A stretch of 33,463 nt of DNA from Streptomyces sp. AW19M42 (GCA_000470535.1 CBRG010000289.1:1-33463); one strand, 5' to 3'; positions 22,815 through 30,855 are shown, counted from the first letter of the stretch. The notes: a model not told the origin generated them from the letters alone. Made by a program: numbers and translations.

Positions 22815-22991
22815 TCAGCGGATCCGGTCCGGTTGTGCGCCGCCGAAAGACGTGAGCTTGTCAGGGTTTAAAGCGATATACAAGTATTGGATAAATCCGC
22901 CCCGTACATCCACCTGCATGACGGAATCGGGCTCGCCGCCGATGAGGACCAGCAGCGCCGGCCCGCCGTTCAACTCCAGACCCACTGCCGC
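22815..22991 (-). pseudogene. ECF41-like (SigJ-type) sigma factor, C-terminal fragment
   Basis: On the minus strand, the codons up to the TGA at 22815-22817 read LELNGGPALLVLIGGEPDSV, then MQVDVRGGFIQYLYIALNPD and KLTSFGGAQPDRIR. This is the SnoaL-like C-terminal extension of ECF41 sigma factors, including their diagnostic NPDKL near the end. The frame is closed by an in-frame stop just beyond 22991, so sigma domains 2 and 4, which bind polymerase and promoter, are missing. The codon usage is less GC-rich than usual (TTT, TAT, TTA), consistent with decay. It is non-functional. Confidence 0.6.
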
Positions 22992-23353
22992 TCAAGGAGC
23001 GGCTCTCCCGCGCCCCGGCCGGCCGAGCAGTGCTGACCGCACCAGCTACGCCCGGCCCGGCCGCCGTTCACCTGAGGCTGCGGTCGGGGAGACGGTCGCC
23101 CTGCGCGAGACTGCCGGCTTCCACCAGACGCCGGCCGCCGGACGCTATGCCACGTTCACCGACGACATACCGGGGGCTCCCGGTGACCATCGCGTGGGGC
23201 AACGGCGACCGGCTGCCCCTGCGCCGCCAGGGGATCCAGGCCAAGCGCACCGTTCCCCGCGCCCGGCTGGTCCGGCTGCCCGGCCGCGGCCATGTCCCGA
23301 CGAGCGACGACCCCGCTCCTGTGGCGCGTGCCGTTCTCGACACCAGCCGCTGA
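22981..23353 (+). pseudogene. Alpha/beta hydrolase, C-terminal fragment with two frameshifts
   Basis: Pieces of the C-terminal half of an alpha/beta hydrolase are readable in alternating frames. PLKERLSRAPAGRAVLTA is in frame 2. SYARPGRRSPEAAVGETVAL and its continuation to about 23165 are in frame 1. LPVTIAWGNGDRLPLRRQGI and LVRLPGRGHVPTSDDPAPVA are in frame 2, where the acid (GD) and the catalytic His (GRGHVP) can be recognised. The nucleophile GxSxG part is absent. It has no start codon and at least two frameshifts (near 23042 and 23170). The 3' end is also antisense to the tail of the EamA gene. Confidence 0.65.
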
Positions 23354-24259
23354 GTCCGGCCCTGTCACAGCCCCGCGCCGGTTCAGGACACCCGACCCGA
23401 AGGCCACGCCCAGCCCGACCAGACAGCTGCCGGCGGCCTGCGCGACACCGTAGGAGCCGGTGCCGACCAGGGGGGCCGTGAGCGCGGCGGAGACCGGGAT
23501 CAGCCCGCAGAAGAGCGTGGCGCGCTCGGCACCGATGTGCTGCAGGCCCGTGTACCAGCACACGAATCCGATGACCGAGACGACGGCGGCCTGCCAGAGG
23601 AGCGCCACCGCCTCACCGGCGGTGGGAATCGGCAGGAAGCCTCCGCCGTCCAGCAGCAGGCCCAGTACGACCGACTCCACGGCGGCGATCACACAGACCG
23701 CGGCGGACAGCAGCCGCGGACCGAGCGGACGCAGAACGGGTACGGCGATGACCGCGAAGCCCACCTCACCGGCCAGCGCGCCGACGGAGCAGAGGATGCC
23801 CGCCAGGTCGGTACGGCCCCAGCCCTGGACGGTGAAGGCTCCCGCGGCGACCAGACTCGCTGCGTAGATCACGGGGCGCGTCGGCCGGCGCCCGTCCAGC
23901 AGCGGCACGAGCACCGCCACGACGATCGGGGCGCACCCGACGAAGACTCCCGGAACAGCAGGTTCCGCACTCTGCTCCGCGGTCAGCACGGCCAGGTTGA
24001 AGCCGACCATTCCGACCGCCGCGAGCAGGCCCAGCCGCACCCACTGGCGGCCGCTGAGTGTGCGCAGCGTGGCCGTGGGCGGGGGCGCACCGCCCCGCCT
24101 CAGAAGGGGCAGGAGCAGCAGACCTGCCAGTCCGTAGCGCAGCGCCTGGCCGCCCGCGTACGGGTAGTCGCCGAGGACGCTGTTGGCGGTGAAGGAGGCA
24201 CCTACGAGAGTGCAGGCGAAGGCGGCTAACAGTGCGCCGCGCAGAACAGTCGAATTCAT
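23156..24259 (-). CDS. EamA/DMT family transporter with an extended C-terminal tail
   Basis: A membrane protein of 367 residues with ten hydrophobic helices in two EamA repeats, for example ALLAAFACTLVGASFTANSVL, ALRYGLAGLLLLPLLR, GLLAAVGMVGFNLAVL, PIVVAVLVPLLDG, VCVIAAVESVVLGLLL and SVIGFVCWYTGLQHIG. The fold ends near residue 296. The remaining roughly 71 residues are hydrophilic and match no family; they run antisense over the hydrolase remnant, as if the normal stop had been lost. DMT proteins export amino acids or other small metabolites. ATG 24259 has a -10-like TAGCGT seven bases upstream, so it may be leaderless. It is divergent from a MocR regulator, the usual controller of such exporters. 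Confidence 0.88.
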   Translation of the reverse strand: MNSTVLRGALLAAFACTLVGASFTANSVLGDYPYAGGQALRYGLAGLLLLPLLRRGGAPPPTATLRTLSGRQWVRLGLLAAVGMVGFNLAVLTAEQSAEPAVPGVFVGCAPIVVAVLVPLLDGRRPTRPVIYAASLVAAGAFTVQGWGRTDLAGILCSVGALAGEVGFAVIAVPVLRPLGPRLLSAAVCVIAAVESVVLGLLLDGGGFLPIPTAGEAVALLWQAAVVSVIGFVCWYTGLQHIGAERATLFCGLIPVSAALTAPLVGTGSYGVAQAAGSCLVGLGVAFGSGVLNRRGAVTGPDSAAGVENGTRHRSGVVARRDMAAAGQPDQPGAGNGALGLDPLAAQGQPVAVAPRDGHREPPVCRR

Positions 24260-24266
24260 GGTGCCA

Positions 24267-24300
24267 ACGCTAGGCAGCCCGGCGGTCCGGTTTAAGGTCC
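24267..24300. promoter_or_regulatory. Shared EamA/MocR promoter region with GGTCC direct repeats
   Basis: GGTCC occurs at 24284-24288 and 24296-24300, a 12-bp direct repeat in the 47-bp gap between the two starts. MocR proteins typically bind direct repeats in such gaps. On the minus strand a -10 TAGCGT (24272-24267) and a -35-like TTAAAC (24295-24290), 17 bp apart, drive EamA with its start point at the ATG. The repeats cover this -35. Confidence 0.45.
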
Positions 24301-24306
24301 ACTTCC

Positions 24307-25788
24307 ATGATGTCTTCGGGGACCAATCCAGTACCGGACAACGACGGCGGGGGCGGCGATGACCGGGAACCGGTCTCCGCCGCCTGGGAACTGCTGCTCC
24401 CGGCAGCGTCCGCTCCGACCCGCGGTCGCGGTCGCGCCCTGCAGTCGGCGTTGCGCCACGCCGTCCGCTCGGGCCGTCTGACGCCGGGGACCCGGCTTCC
24501 GTCCAGTCGTGAGCTCGCGACCGATCTCGGCGTCTCACGGGGTCTGGTCACCGAGGCGTACGAGCGGCTGACCGCCGAGAGCTATCTGCACAGCGGGCGC
24601 GGGGCGGGCACCTGGGTGAGCGGATCGGTACGGGCCGCCGCGGGCCGGGCCCGCGATCTCGCGCCGCGCGGCCCCGGCACCCTCGTGGACTTCCGGCCCG
24701 GTACGCCGGACCTCTCGCTCTTTCCGCGCAGCGCCTGGGCCGCCGCTCACCGTTCGGTGCTCGGCAGGCTGCCGCACAGCGCCCTGGGCTATCCCGATCC
24801 ACGCGGTCTGCCCGAGCTGCGGGTCGCGCTGGCGACCCTGCTGGCGAGGCGTCGCGGGGTGGTGGCCGATCCGGAGCGCCTGGTGGTCTGTTCGGGCGTG
24901 GCGCAGGCGACGACGCTGCTCGGGTTCGTGCTGCGCGGACGCGGGGTGCGCACCGTCGGTGTCGAGGATCCGGGGAGCCCCGAACACGCCACCCTCTTAG
25001 CATCGACGGGCCTTGCCACGACCCGGCTGCCGCTCGATGACGAAGGACTGGCCACTGAGCCGCTCACGCGCTCCGGGGTGCGTGCCGTGGTGACCACCCC
25101 GGCCCATCAGTTCCCCACCGGGATCGCGTACTCCGCCGCCCGCCGGAGTCTGCTCCTGGACTGGGCGAGGGACGTCGACGGGGTGATCATGGAGGACGAC
25201 TACGACGGTGACTTCCGCTACGACCGGGCGCCGGTCGGAGCGCTGCAGGGGCTGGATCCGGAACACGTCGTGTACACCGGCTCTGTGAGTAAATCACTGG
25301 CACCCGGACTGCGGCTGGGATGGCTGCTGGCGCCGGCCTCGATGACGGACGAGATCGTCGACCGCAAACGCACGATGGATCTCGGTAACCCTGCCGTCGA
25401 CCAGGCGGTTCTCGCCGATCTCATCACCCGGGGCGGCTATGACCGTCAGCTGCGGCGCTGCCAGCGCGCCTATCGGGCGCGCCGCGACATCCTGACCGCC
25501 GCGCTGGCCGAGCACTTCCCCGGCACCGAGGTCAGCGGTATCGCCGCCGGGCTCCACATCATCGCCCGGCTGCCCGAACGGTACGGTCCCGAGGCCGGTT
25601 TCGCCGCCCGTGCCGCTGAGGCCGGAATCGCGCTGCGGCTGATGAGCGACTGTGGAACCGTGCGTCCCGCGGACCGTTCCGTGAGCCTGGTGCTGGGTTA
25701 CGCGCAACTGGCGCCGGTGGACATCGCGCGGGGGGTACGGCTACTGGCGGAGGCTCACCACGGCCAACCGACCAAAAACCGACGATAG
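24307..25788 (+). CDS. MocR/PdxR-type regulator (GntR helix-turn-helix fused to aminotransferase-like domain)
   Basis: A protein of 493 residues. A GntR winged helix-turn-helix at about 40-105 (LRHAVRSGRLTPGTRLPSSR, ELATDLGVSRGLVTEAYERL) is joined to a fold-type I aminotransferase domain with FRPGTPDLSLFPRSAW, LGYPDPRGLPELRVALA, EDDYDGDFRYDR, the PLP lysine at about 329 in YTGSVSKSLAPGLRLGW, and RTMDLGNPAVDQAVLA. MocR proteins use PLP, or its adduct with an amino acid or GABA, as the signal. It is divergent from an EamA exporter, so it likely senses an amino-acid-type metabolite and controls its export. The start is ATG 24307 or 24310, with no Shine-Dalgarno. Confidence 0.93.
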   Translation: MMSSGTNPVPDNDGGGGDDREPVSAAWELLLPAASAPTRGRGRALQSALRHAVRSGRLTPGTRLPSSRELATDLGVSRGLVTEAYERLTAESYLHSGRGAGTWVSGSVRAAAGRARDLAPRGPGTLVDFRPGTPDLSLFPRSAWAAAHRSVLGRLPHSALGYPDPRGLPELRVALATLLARRRGVVADPERLVVCSGVAQATTLLGFVLRGRGVRTVGVEDPGSPEHATLLASTGLATTRLPLDDEGLATEPLTRSGVRAVVTTPAHQFPTGIAYSAARRSLLLDWARDVDGVIMEDDYDGDFRYDRAPVGALQGLDPEHVVYTGSVSKSLAPGLRLGWLLAPASMTDEIVDRKRTMDLGNPAVDQAVLADLITRGGYDRQLRRCQRAYRARRDILTAALAEHFPGTEVSGIAAGLHIIARLPERYGPEAGFAARAAEAGIALRLMSDCGTVRPADRSVSLVLGYAQLAPVDIARGVRLLAEAHHGQPTKNRR

Positions 25789-25814
25789 GCGAATAGATCC
25801 ACACTTAACCCATC

Positions 25815-25835
25815 GGTCACAAGGCGTTCGTGACC
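25815..25835. promoter_or_regulatory. Inverted repeat before the ACT-GNAT gene
   Basis: GGTCAC (25815-25820) and GTGACC (25830-25835) are exact complements with a 9-base spacer, in the 76-bp gap after MocR and before the next start (25865). A regulator site or a small stem-loop is possible. Confidence 0.4.
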
Positions 25836-25864
25836 AGGCAACACCGCTCCGTCACAGTGAAGGC

Positions 25865-27322
25865 ATGACTGATGTGACATCCGCCAAGAGCGCCCGCCGC
25901 CCCCACCACTGGCGGCGGGATCTCATCGAACTCGCCGCCCTGTTCACCGCGGTCGCCGTGGCCGACGCGATCGCCAACCTGATCGGACACCAGCCGGACG
26001 GGCCGTATCTGCTCATCGCCTCAGCCCTGGCACTGACCGCGACTGCCACGTTCCACACCTGGTGGGCGCGGCGGCACAGCCACGCGCCACCGCCGGATAC
26101 CGGCGCCGACGCCCCATGGCCGGCCACTGCGGCCGTCTACCCGGACCCGGTCCCGGCATCAACAACTGCATCAACAACTGCATCAGCACCGGCATCGGAG
26201 TCCGCATCGGGTACCGAGTCCGGCGAGACGGCGCTGTGGCGGATGCGTACCACGGTCAGGGACGCTCCCGGCAGCCTGGCGGCGCTCTGCATCGTGCTGG
26301 CCCAACACCGGATCGACATCCTCACCCTGCAGACGCACCCACTGGCACAGGGCACGGTCGACGAGTTCCTGCTGCGCGCCCCCGCCGCACTGCCGGCCTC
26401 GCTGCTGACCCGGGCGATCTCCGCCGCCGGCGGCAGCTCCACCTGGATCGAGCGTGCCGACGCCCATGACCTGGTGGACGCTCCGACCCGGGTGCTCGGC
26501 CTCGCCACCCGTACCGCGCTGGACGCCGCCGAACTCCCCCTCGCCCTGCGGCAGTTGCTTGGCCGGTGCACCATCCACTCGCTGCCCGCCGCCCCGGTCA
26601 CCGGGCGCGCCACCGGGGAGACCGCGCCCGTCGAAGGGGTGCTGGAGGAGACGGTGATGCGACTGCGTGACCCGTCGGGCGGTGCCATCACGGTGGAGCG
26701 CCCGTATCTCCCGTTCACGCCCACCGAGTTCGCCAGGGCCCGCGCCCTGGTCGAGCTGGATGCCCGGCTCGGCCCCCGGGTCCCGCGCAGCGAGCACGTG
26801 CTCACCCTTCCCGAGGGCAACGAGATCACCGTGCGCCGGGCGGACCACGCCGACCTCGAAGCGGCCCGCGCCATGCACGACCGCTGCTCAGAGCAGACAC
26901 TGCGGCTGCGCTACCACGGCCCGGTCCGCGACGCCGACCGCTACCTCGACCACCTGCTGAGCCCTCGCTTCGGCCGCACCCTCGCCGTTCAGACGACCTC
27001 CGGCCGACTGGTCGCCCTGGGCCATCTGCTCTGGGACGGCGACGAGACCGAGGTCGCCCTTCTCGTCGAGGACGACTGGCAGCGCCGGGGCATCGGCTCC
27101 GAGCTGCTCGCCCGGCTGGTCGCGCTCGCCGTCGAGGCCGGCTGCGAGAGCGTCTACGCCGTCACCCAGGCGTCCAACACCGGCATGGTCGCCGCCATGC
27201 GCGCACTCTCGCTGCCGCTCGACTACCAGATCGAGGAAGGCACGCTAGTGATCACCGCCCGGCTGAGCGCGGCTCCGGAACGGTCCCTGCCGCTGCCCCC
27301 GCACCTGCAGTCACGCCACTGA
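25865..27322 (+). CDS. Membrane-anchored ACT-GNAT fusion protein
   Basis: A protein of 485 residues with an unusual design. Two predicted membrane helices come first (LIELAALFTAVAVADAIANL near 20-40 and YLLIASALALTATATFHTWW near 48-68), then a low-complexity Ala-Ser-Thr linker (about 98-118) encoded by a 12-bp repeat. Next is an ACT-like domain (TALWRMRTTVRDAPGSLAAL followed by CIVLAQHRIDILTLQ, about 122-200), a middle region of uncertain fold, and a GNAT acetyltransferase domain from about 315 with motif A LVEDDWQRRGIGSELLARLV. ACT domains bind amino acids. The arrangement suggests an amino-acid-sensitive acetyltransferase at the membrane, by analogy with regulatory-domain-GNAT protein acetyltransferases. 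GAAGG precedes the ATG. The 3' end overlaps the convergent lyase gene by 71 bp. Confidence 0.85.
   Translation: MTDVTSAKSARRPHHWRRDLIELAALFTAVAVADAIANLIGHQPDGPYLLIASALALTATATFHTWWARRHSHAPPPDTGADAPWPATAAVYPDPVPASTTASTTASAPASESASGTESGETALWRMRTTVRDAPGSLAALCIVLAQHRIDILTLQTHPLAQGTVDEFLLRAPAALPASLLTRAISAAGGSSTWIERADAHDLVDAPTRVLGLATRTALDAAELPLALRQLLGRCTIHSLPAAPVTGRATGETAPVEGVLEETVMRLRDPSGGAITVERPYLPFTPTEFARARALVELDARLGPRVPRSEHVLTLPEGNEITVRRADHADLEAARAMHDRCSEQTLRLRYHGPVRDADRYLDHLLSPRFGRTLAVQTTSGRLVALGHLLWDGDETEVALLVEDDWQRRGIGSELLARLVALAVEAGCESVYAVTQASNTGMVAAMRALSLPLDYQIEEGTLVITARLSAAPERSLPLPPHLQSRH
26156..26215 (+). repeat. 12-bp coding minisatellite, five units
   Basis: Five consecutive 12-base units start with GCATC at 26156, 26168, 26180, 26192 and 26204. 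The first two are identical (GCATCAACAACT), the others degenerate. Each codes for Ala-Ser-x-x in the linker of the ACT-GNAT protein (ASTT, ASTT, ASAP, ASES, ASGT). Units are in frame, so copy-number change would only lengthen or shorten the linker. Confidence 0.9.
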
Positions 27323-28502
27323 AACCCTGGCGTACCACGGCCTCCTCGCTGCTCAGTGCCTGGCAGAGATCGGCCCAGAGGTCCTCGACGTCCTCCAGGC
27401 CGACCGACATGCGCAGCAGCCGGTCGCCCACCCCCGCCGCCCGCCGGTCTCCTTCATCCACAATGCGGTGGCTGATCGAGGCGGGGTGCTGGATCAGACT
27501 GTCCACGCTGCCGAGACTGACAGCGGGCGTGATGAGCCGTACCGCGGAGATGACCCGGTGCGGGTCCCCGAAGACCTCGAAGGACACCATCGCGCCGCCC
27601 AGTTCCGGGTAGTGGACGCGGGCGATCCGCGGGTCGGCGGCCAGCCTGCGGGAGAGTTCCGCGGCGCTCGCGGAGGCGGCCCGTACCCGGACCGGCAGCG
27701 TGGCGAGACCGCGCAGCAGCAGGTATCCGGCCATCGGATGCAGCACACCACCGGTGGCGAAGCGCACTTGGCGCAGCCGGGCGGCGAACTCCTCGCCACA
27801 GGCGACGACTCCGCCCATCACGTCCCCGTGGCCCCCCAGGTACTTCGTCGCACTGTGCAGCACGATCTGCGCCCCGTGTTCGACCGGCCGCTGGAGAACC
27901 GGGGTCGCGAAGGTGTTGTCGACGAGCAGTGGCACGGAGCCGCAGGAGTGCGAGACCGCCCGGACATCCACCTCCGTGAGCGTCGGATTGGCCGGCGTCT
28001 CCACCATCACCAGACCCGTGTCGGGGCGGATCGCGTCGGCGATGCCGGCCGGATCGGTCCAGGTCACCTCGGTGCCGAGCAGCCCGGCGCCAAGCAGATG
28101 GTCACTACAGCCGTACAGCGGGCGGACGGCCACCACATGGCGCAGTCCGATGCTCGCGCGGGCCAGCAGGACGGCGGTGAGCGCCGCCATGCCGCTGGCG
28201 AACGCCACGGCGCTCGCGGTCCCTTCCAGACGGGCCAGGGCCGTCTCGAACCGGGCGGTGGTCGGGTTGTCGAGCCGGGCGTAGACGGGCGGCCCGTCGA
28301 GCCGGGCGCCGGTGGCGGCGAAGGAGTCGATCCGCTCCGCCTCGGCCCTGGAGTCGTACGAGGGGTAGGTGGTGGACAGGTCGATCGGCGGTGCGTGCAG
28401 GCCCAGAGCCGCGAGATCGTCGCGCCCGGCGTGTACGGCTTCGGTGGCCAGCGCCCTGGACCGGGTTGTCGTCGAGGGCGCCATCGAGGCTTCGGTGTCC
28501 AT
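27252..28502 (-). CDS. PLP-dependent trans-sulfuration enzyme (cystathionine/methionine gamma-lyase type)
   Basis: A protein of 416 residues in the Cys/Met metabolism PLP family. Landmarks are TEAVHAGRDD, YARLDNPTTARFETALARLEG, the PLP-phosphate/ring segment AFASGMAALTAVL and the PLP lysine 220 in LHSATKYLGGHGDVMGG. The C-terminal domain has SLGSVDSLIQHPASISH and LRMSVGLEDVEDLWADL. The segment between HYPELGG and AMVSFEVFGD is shorter than in typical family members. It cleaves or builds the C-S bond of methionine, homocysteine or cystathionine, with the exact reaction undecided. It is divergent from an Lrp-family regulator 59 bp away, a standard pairing for amino-acid catabolism. Its 3' end overlaps the ACT-GNAT gene. 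Confidence 0.9.
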   Translation of the reverse strand: MDTEASMAPSTTTRSRALATEAVHAGRDDLAALGLHAPPIDLSTTYPSYDSRAEAERIDSFAATGARLDGPPVYARLDNPTTARFETALARLEGTASAVAFASGMAALTAVLLARASIGLRHVVAVRPLYGCSDHLLGAGLLGTEVTWTDPAGIADAIRPDTGLVMVETPANPTLTEVDVRAVSHSCGSVPLLVDNTFATPVLQRPVEHGAQIVLHSATKYLGGHGDVMGGVVACGEEFAARLRQVRFATGGVLHPMAGYLLLRGLATLPVRVRAASASAAELSRRLAADPRIARVHYPELGGAMVSFEVFGDPHRVISAVRLITPAVSLGSVDSLIQHPASISHRIVDEGDRRAAGVGDRLLRMSVGLEDVEDLWADLCQALSSEEAVVRQGFSGVTAGAGAAAGTVPEPRSAGR

Positions 28503-28549
28503 GTCACCACTCTGAACAGCCGCCGGGAGATCCGCACCAAAGGCCGTGC

Positions 28550-28555
28550 TACGTT
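28550..28555 (+). promoter_or_regulatory. -10 element of the first Lrp gene (leaderless)
   Basis: TACGTT matches TANNNT and ends six bases before ATG 28562, so the transcript would begin at the start codon. No Shine-Dalgarno is present in the short gap. The -35 is weak. Confidence 0.4.
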
Positions 28556-28561
28556 CGGCAC

Positions 28562-29080
28562 ATGACCGATTCCATCGCCCTGGACACGGTGGATCTGCAC
28601 ATTCTGCGCCTGTTGCAGAACGATGCCCGGACCACCTACCGCGATCTCGCGGCCGAGGTCGGGGTCGCCCCCTCGACGTGCCTGGACCGGGTCGCCCGGA
28701 TGCGCCGCACGGGTGTCATCCTCGGTCACCAGCTGCGACTGGACCCGGCCAAAGTGGGACGCGGCCTGGAGGCGCTACTGTCCGTACAGGTGCGGCCGCA
28801 CCGCAGGGAGCTCATCGGCCCGTTCGTCGAACGGATCAGGACGCTGCCCGAGTCCCGGGCCCTGTTCCACCTGGCCGGTCCCGACGACTATCTGGTCCAT
28901 GTGGCTGTCGCCGATACCGCCGACCTGCAACGACTGGTGCTGGACGAGTTCACCTCGCGCCGCGAAGTGGCCCGGGTGGAGACGCGGTTGATATTCCAGC
29001 AATGGGAGTGCGGACCGCTGCTGCCGCCCGCCGCCACCGCGGCCGGGCCAGGTACGGGTCAGGCCGCCGAGCCCGGTTGA
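28562..29080 (+). CDS. Lrp/AsnC family transcriptional regulator
   Basis: A protein of 172 residues. The N-terminal AsnC helix-turn-helix is LDTVDLHILRLLQNDARTTYRDLAAEV then GVAPSTCLDRVARMRRTGVI. The C-terminal RAM ligand-binding domain has LLSVQVRPHRRELIGPFVERI and ALFHLAGPDDYLVHVAVAD. The C-terminal tail (PPAATAAGPGTGQAAEPG) is disordered. Such proteins are octamers that sense amino acids. Divergent from the gamma-lyase-type gene, it probably controls that enzyme in response to a sulfur amino acid. Start ATG 28562 has a -10-like TACGTT six bases upstream and no Shine-Dalgarno, so the mRNA is probably leaderless. Confidence 0.92.
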   Translation: MTDSIALDTVDLHILRLLQNDARTTYRDLAAEVGVAPSTCLDRVARMRRTGVILGHQLRLDPAKVGRGLEALLSVQVRPHRRELIGPFVERIRTLPESRALFHLAGPDDYLVHVAVADTADLQRLVLDEFTSRREVARVETRLIFQQWECGPLLPPAATAAGPGTGQAAEPG

Positions 29081-29118
29081 TGGTGACGGGGAGCCCCTCT
29101 CCGTATGAGGATGTCCAC

Positions 29119-30804
29119 ATGTCAGACACTCCTAGCAGCGCGCTGCCCCGCCAGGTCGCCGACGCCTACGTCGACGCGTTTATCCGACTCGACCCGATTT
29201 CCGGCACCTTTCTGGGTGTCGCGGAAAGCTCGCGCCGCCTTCCCGACTTCTCCCCCGCCGGCCAGGAAGAACTGGCCGGGCTGGCCCGAGCCACACTCGC
29301 CCGGCTCGACCGTGCGGAACAGTTGCCCGGCGCGGCCGATGACGCCGAACGGCGTTGCGGCCGTCTCCTCCGTGAGCGGCTGACGGCCGAACTCGCTGTC
29401 CACGAGGCCGACGAGGCGCTGCGTGCCGTCTCCAACCTGCACTCCCCCGCGCACTCGGTCCGTGAGGTGTTCACGGTGACGCCCACCGAGTCGGACGAGG
29501 ACTGGGCGGCGGTCGTCGACCGGCTCCGCGCCGTTCCGGCCGCACTGGCCGGCTACCGCGAGTCCCTCGCGCTCGGCCTGGAGCGCAAGCTCTACGGCAG
29601 TCCGCGCGCCACGGCCACCTTCATCGGCCAGCTCGACGAGTGGATCGGGGACGGGAGCACGGGGTTCTTCGAGGACTTCGCCACCGCCGGTCCGGCCGCG
29701 CTGCGCAACGGTCTCGACGACGGTGCCCGGCAGGCCACGCAGGCTCTGGAGGAGCTGCGGCAGTGGATGCGCGAGGTGTACGCCCCCGCCGTCGAGGGCG
29801 CGCCCGAGGTGGTGGGCCGCGAGCGGTACGCCCGCTGGTCGCGCTACTTCAACGGCACCGACCTCGATCTCGACGAGGCGTACGCGTACGGCTGGTCCGA
29901 GTACCACCGGCTGCTCGCGGAGATGCGGACCGAGGCCGAGAAGGTGCTGCCCGGCGCGGGCCCCTGGGAGGCGCTGGCCCATCTCGACGTGCACGGCAAG
30001 CACATCGAGGGCGTCGATGAGGTCCAGGCCTGGCTGCAGGGGCTGATGGACGAGGCGATCGAGGCCCTGGACGGCACGCACTTCGAGCTCGCCGAGCGGG
30101 TCCGCAAGGTGGAGTCCAGGATCGCCCCGCCCGGCGGCGCCGCCGCGCCGTACTACACGGGTCCGTCCGAGGACTTCTCCCGCCCCGGCCGCACGTGGCT
30201 GCCGACCATGGGCGAGACCCGGTTCCCGGTCTACGACCTCGTCTCCACCTGGTACCACGAGGGCGTTCCCGGTCATCACCTCCAGCTCGCCCAGTGGGCG
30301 CACGTCGCGGAGAGCCTCTCGCGCTACCAGGCGTCGATCGGCATCGTCAGCGCCAACGCCGAGGGCTGGGCGCTGTACGCGGAGCGGCTGATGGACGAAC
30401 TGGGCTTCCTGCCCGACGCGGAGCGCCGCCTGGGGTACCTGGACGCGCAGATGATGCGCGCCTGCCGGGTGATCGTGGACATCGGCATGCACGTGGAGCT
30501 GGAGATCCCGGCCGACTCCCCCTTCCACCCCGGCGAGCGGTGGACGCCCGAGCTGGCCCAGGAGTTCTTCGGCAACCACAGCGGCCGGCCCGCCGACTTC
30601 GTGGAGAGCGAGCTGACCCGTTATCTCTCGATGCCGGGGCAGGCCATCGGCTACAAGCTCGGTGAACGCGCCTGGCTCCTCGGCCGGGAGAACGCCCGCG
30701 CGGCGCACGGGGACGCCTTCGACCTCAAGTCCTGGCACATGGCCGCCCTTTCACAGGGACCGCTGGGTCTGGACGATCTGGTCGACGAGCTGTCGAAGCT
30801 CTGA
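29119..30804 (+). CDS. DUF885 family protein (putative zinc metallopeptidase)
   Basis: A protein of 561 residues from ATG 29119, with GAGGATG upstream. DUF885 proteins resemble the M3-type peptidase fold. The metal motif HEGVPGHH (residues 380-387, in VSTWYHEGVPGHHLQLAQW) contains the HExxxGH pattern, and a glutamate-containing helix follows (NAEGWALYAERLMDELG), the likely third ligand. Further conserved blocks are GRTWLPTMGETRFPVYDL and ADFVESELTRYLSMPGQAIGYKLGE, the latter diagnostic of DUF885. There is no signal peptide, so it is cytoplasmic. The substrate is unknown; peptidase or carboxypeptidase activity is a family-based inference. It follows the Lrp gene by 38 bases on the same strand and may be cotranscribed. 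Confidence 0.9.
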   Translation: MSDTPSSALPRQVADAYVDAFIRLDPISGTFLGVAESSRRLPDFSPAGQEELAGLARATLARLDRAEQLPGAADDAERRCGRLLRERLTAELAVHEADEALRAVSNLHSPAHSVREVFTVTPTESDEDWAAVVDRLRAVPAALAGYRESLALGLERKLYGSPRATATFIGQLDEWIGDGSTGFFEDFATAGPAALRNGLDDGARQATQALEELRQWMREVYAPAVEGAPEVVGRERYARWSRYFNGTDLDLDEAYAYGWSEYHRLLAEMRTEAEKVLPGAGPWEALAHLDVHGKHIEGVDEVQAWLQGLMDEAIEALDGTHFELAERVRKVESRIAPPGGAAAPYYTGPSEDFSRPGRTWLPTMGETRFPVYDLVSTWYHEGVPGHHLQLAQWAHVAESLSRYQASIGIVSANAEGWALYAERLMDELGFLPDAERRLGYLDAQMMRACRVIVDIGMHVELEIPADSPFHPGERWTPELAQEFFGNHSGRPADFVESELTRYLSMPGQAIGYKLGERAWLLGRENARAAHGDAFDLKSWHMAALSQGPLGLDDLVDELSKL

Positions 30805-30814
30805 CCTGGCCGGC

Positions 30815-30848
30815 GGGCCGGGCCCGGGTACGGATCCGGGTCCGGCCC
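30815..30848. terminator. Bidirectional terminator between DUF885 and rhodanese genes
   Basis: GGGCCGG (30815-30821), G, CCCGG (30823-30827) pairs with CCGGG (30836-30840), T, CCGGCCC (30842-30848). With the G-T wobble at 30822/30841 the 13-bp stem is unbroken, with an 8-base loop. It sits between convergent stops at 30804 and 30856. Confidence 0.7.
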
Positions 30849-30855
30849 CCCGCCG

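Noticed and set aside
22594..23481. A 295-residue frame on the plus strand
   Set aside because: It spans a terminator, the antisense of the sigma-factor remnant and out-of-frame hydrolase pieces; only the part matching the hydrolase is meaningful.
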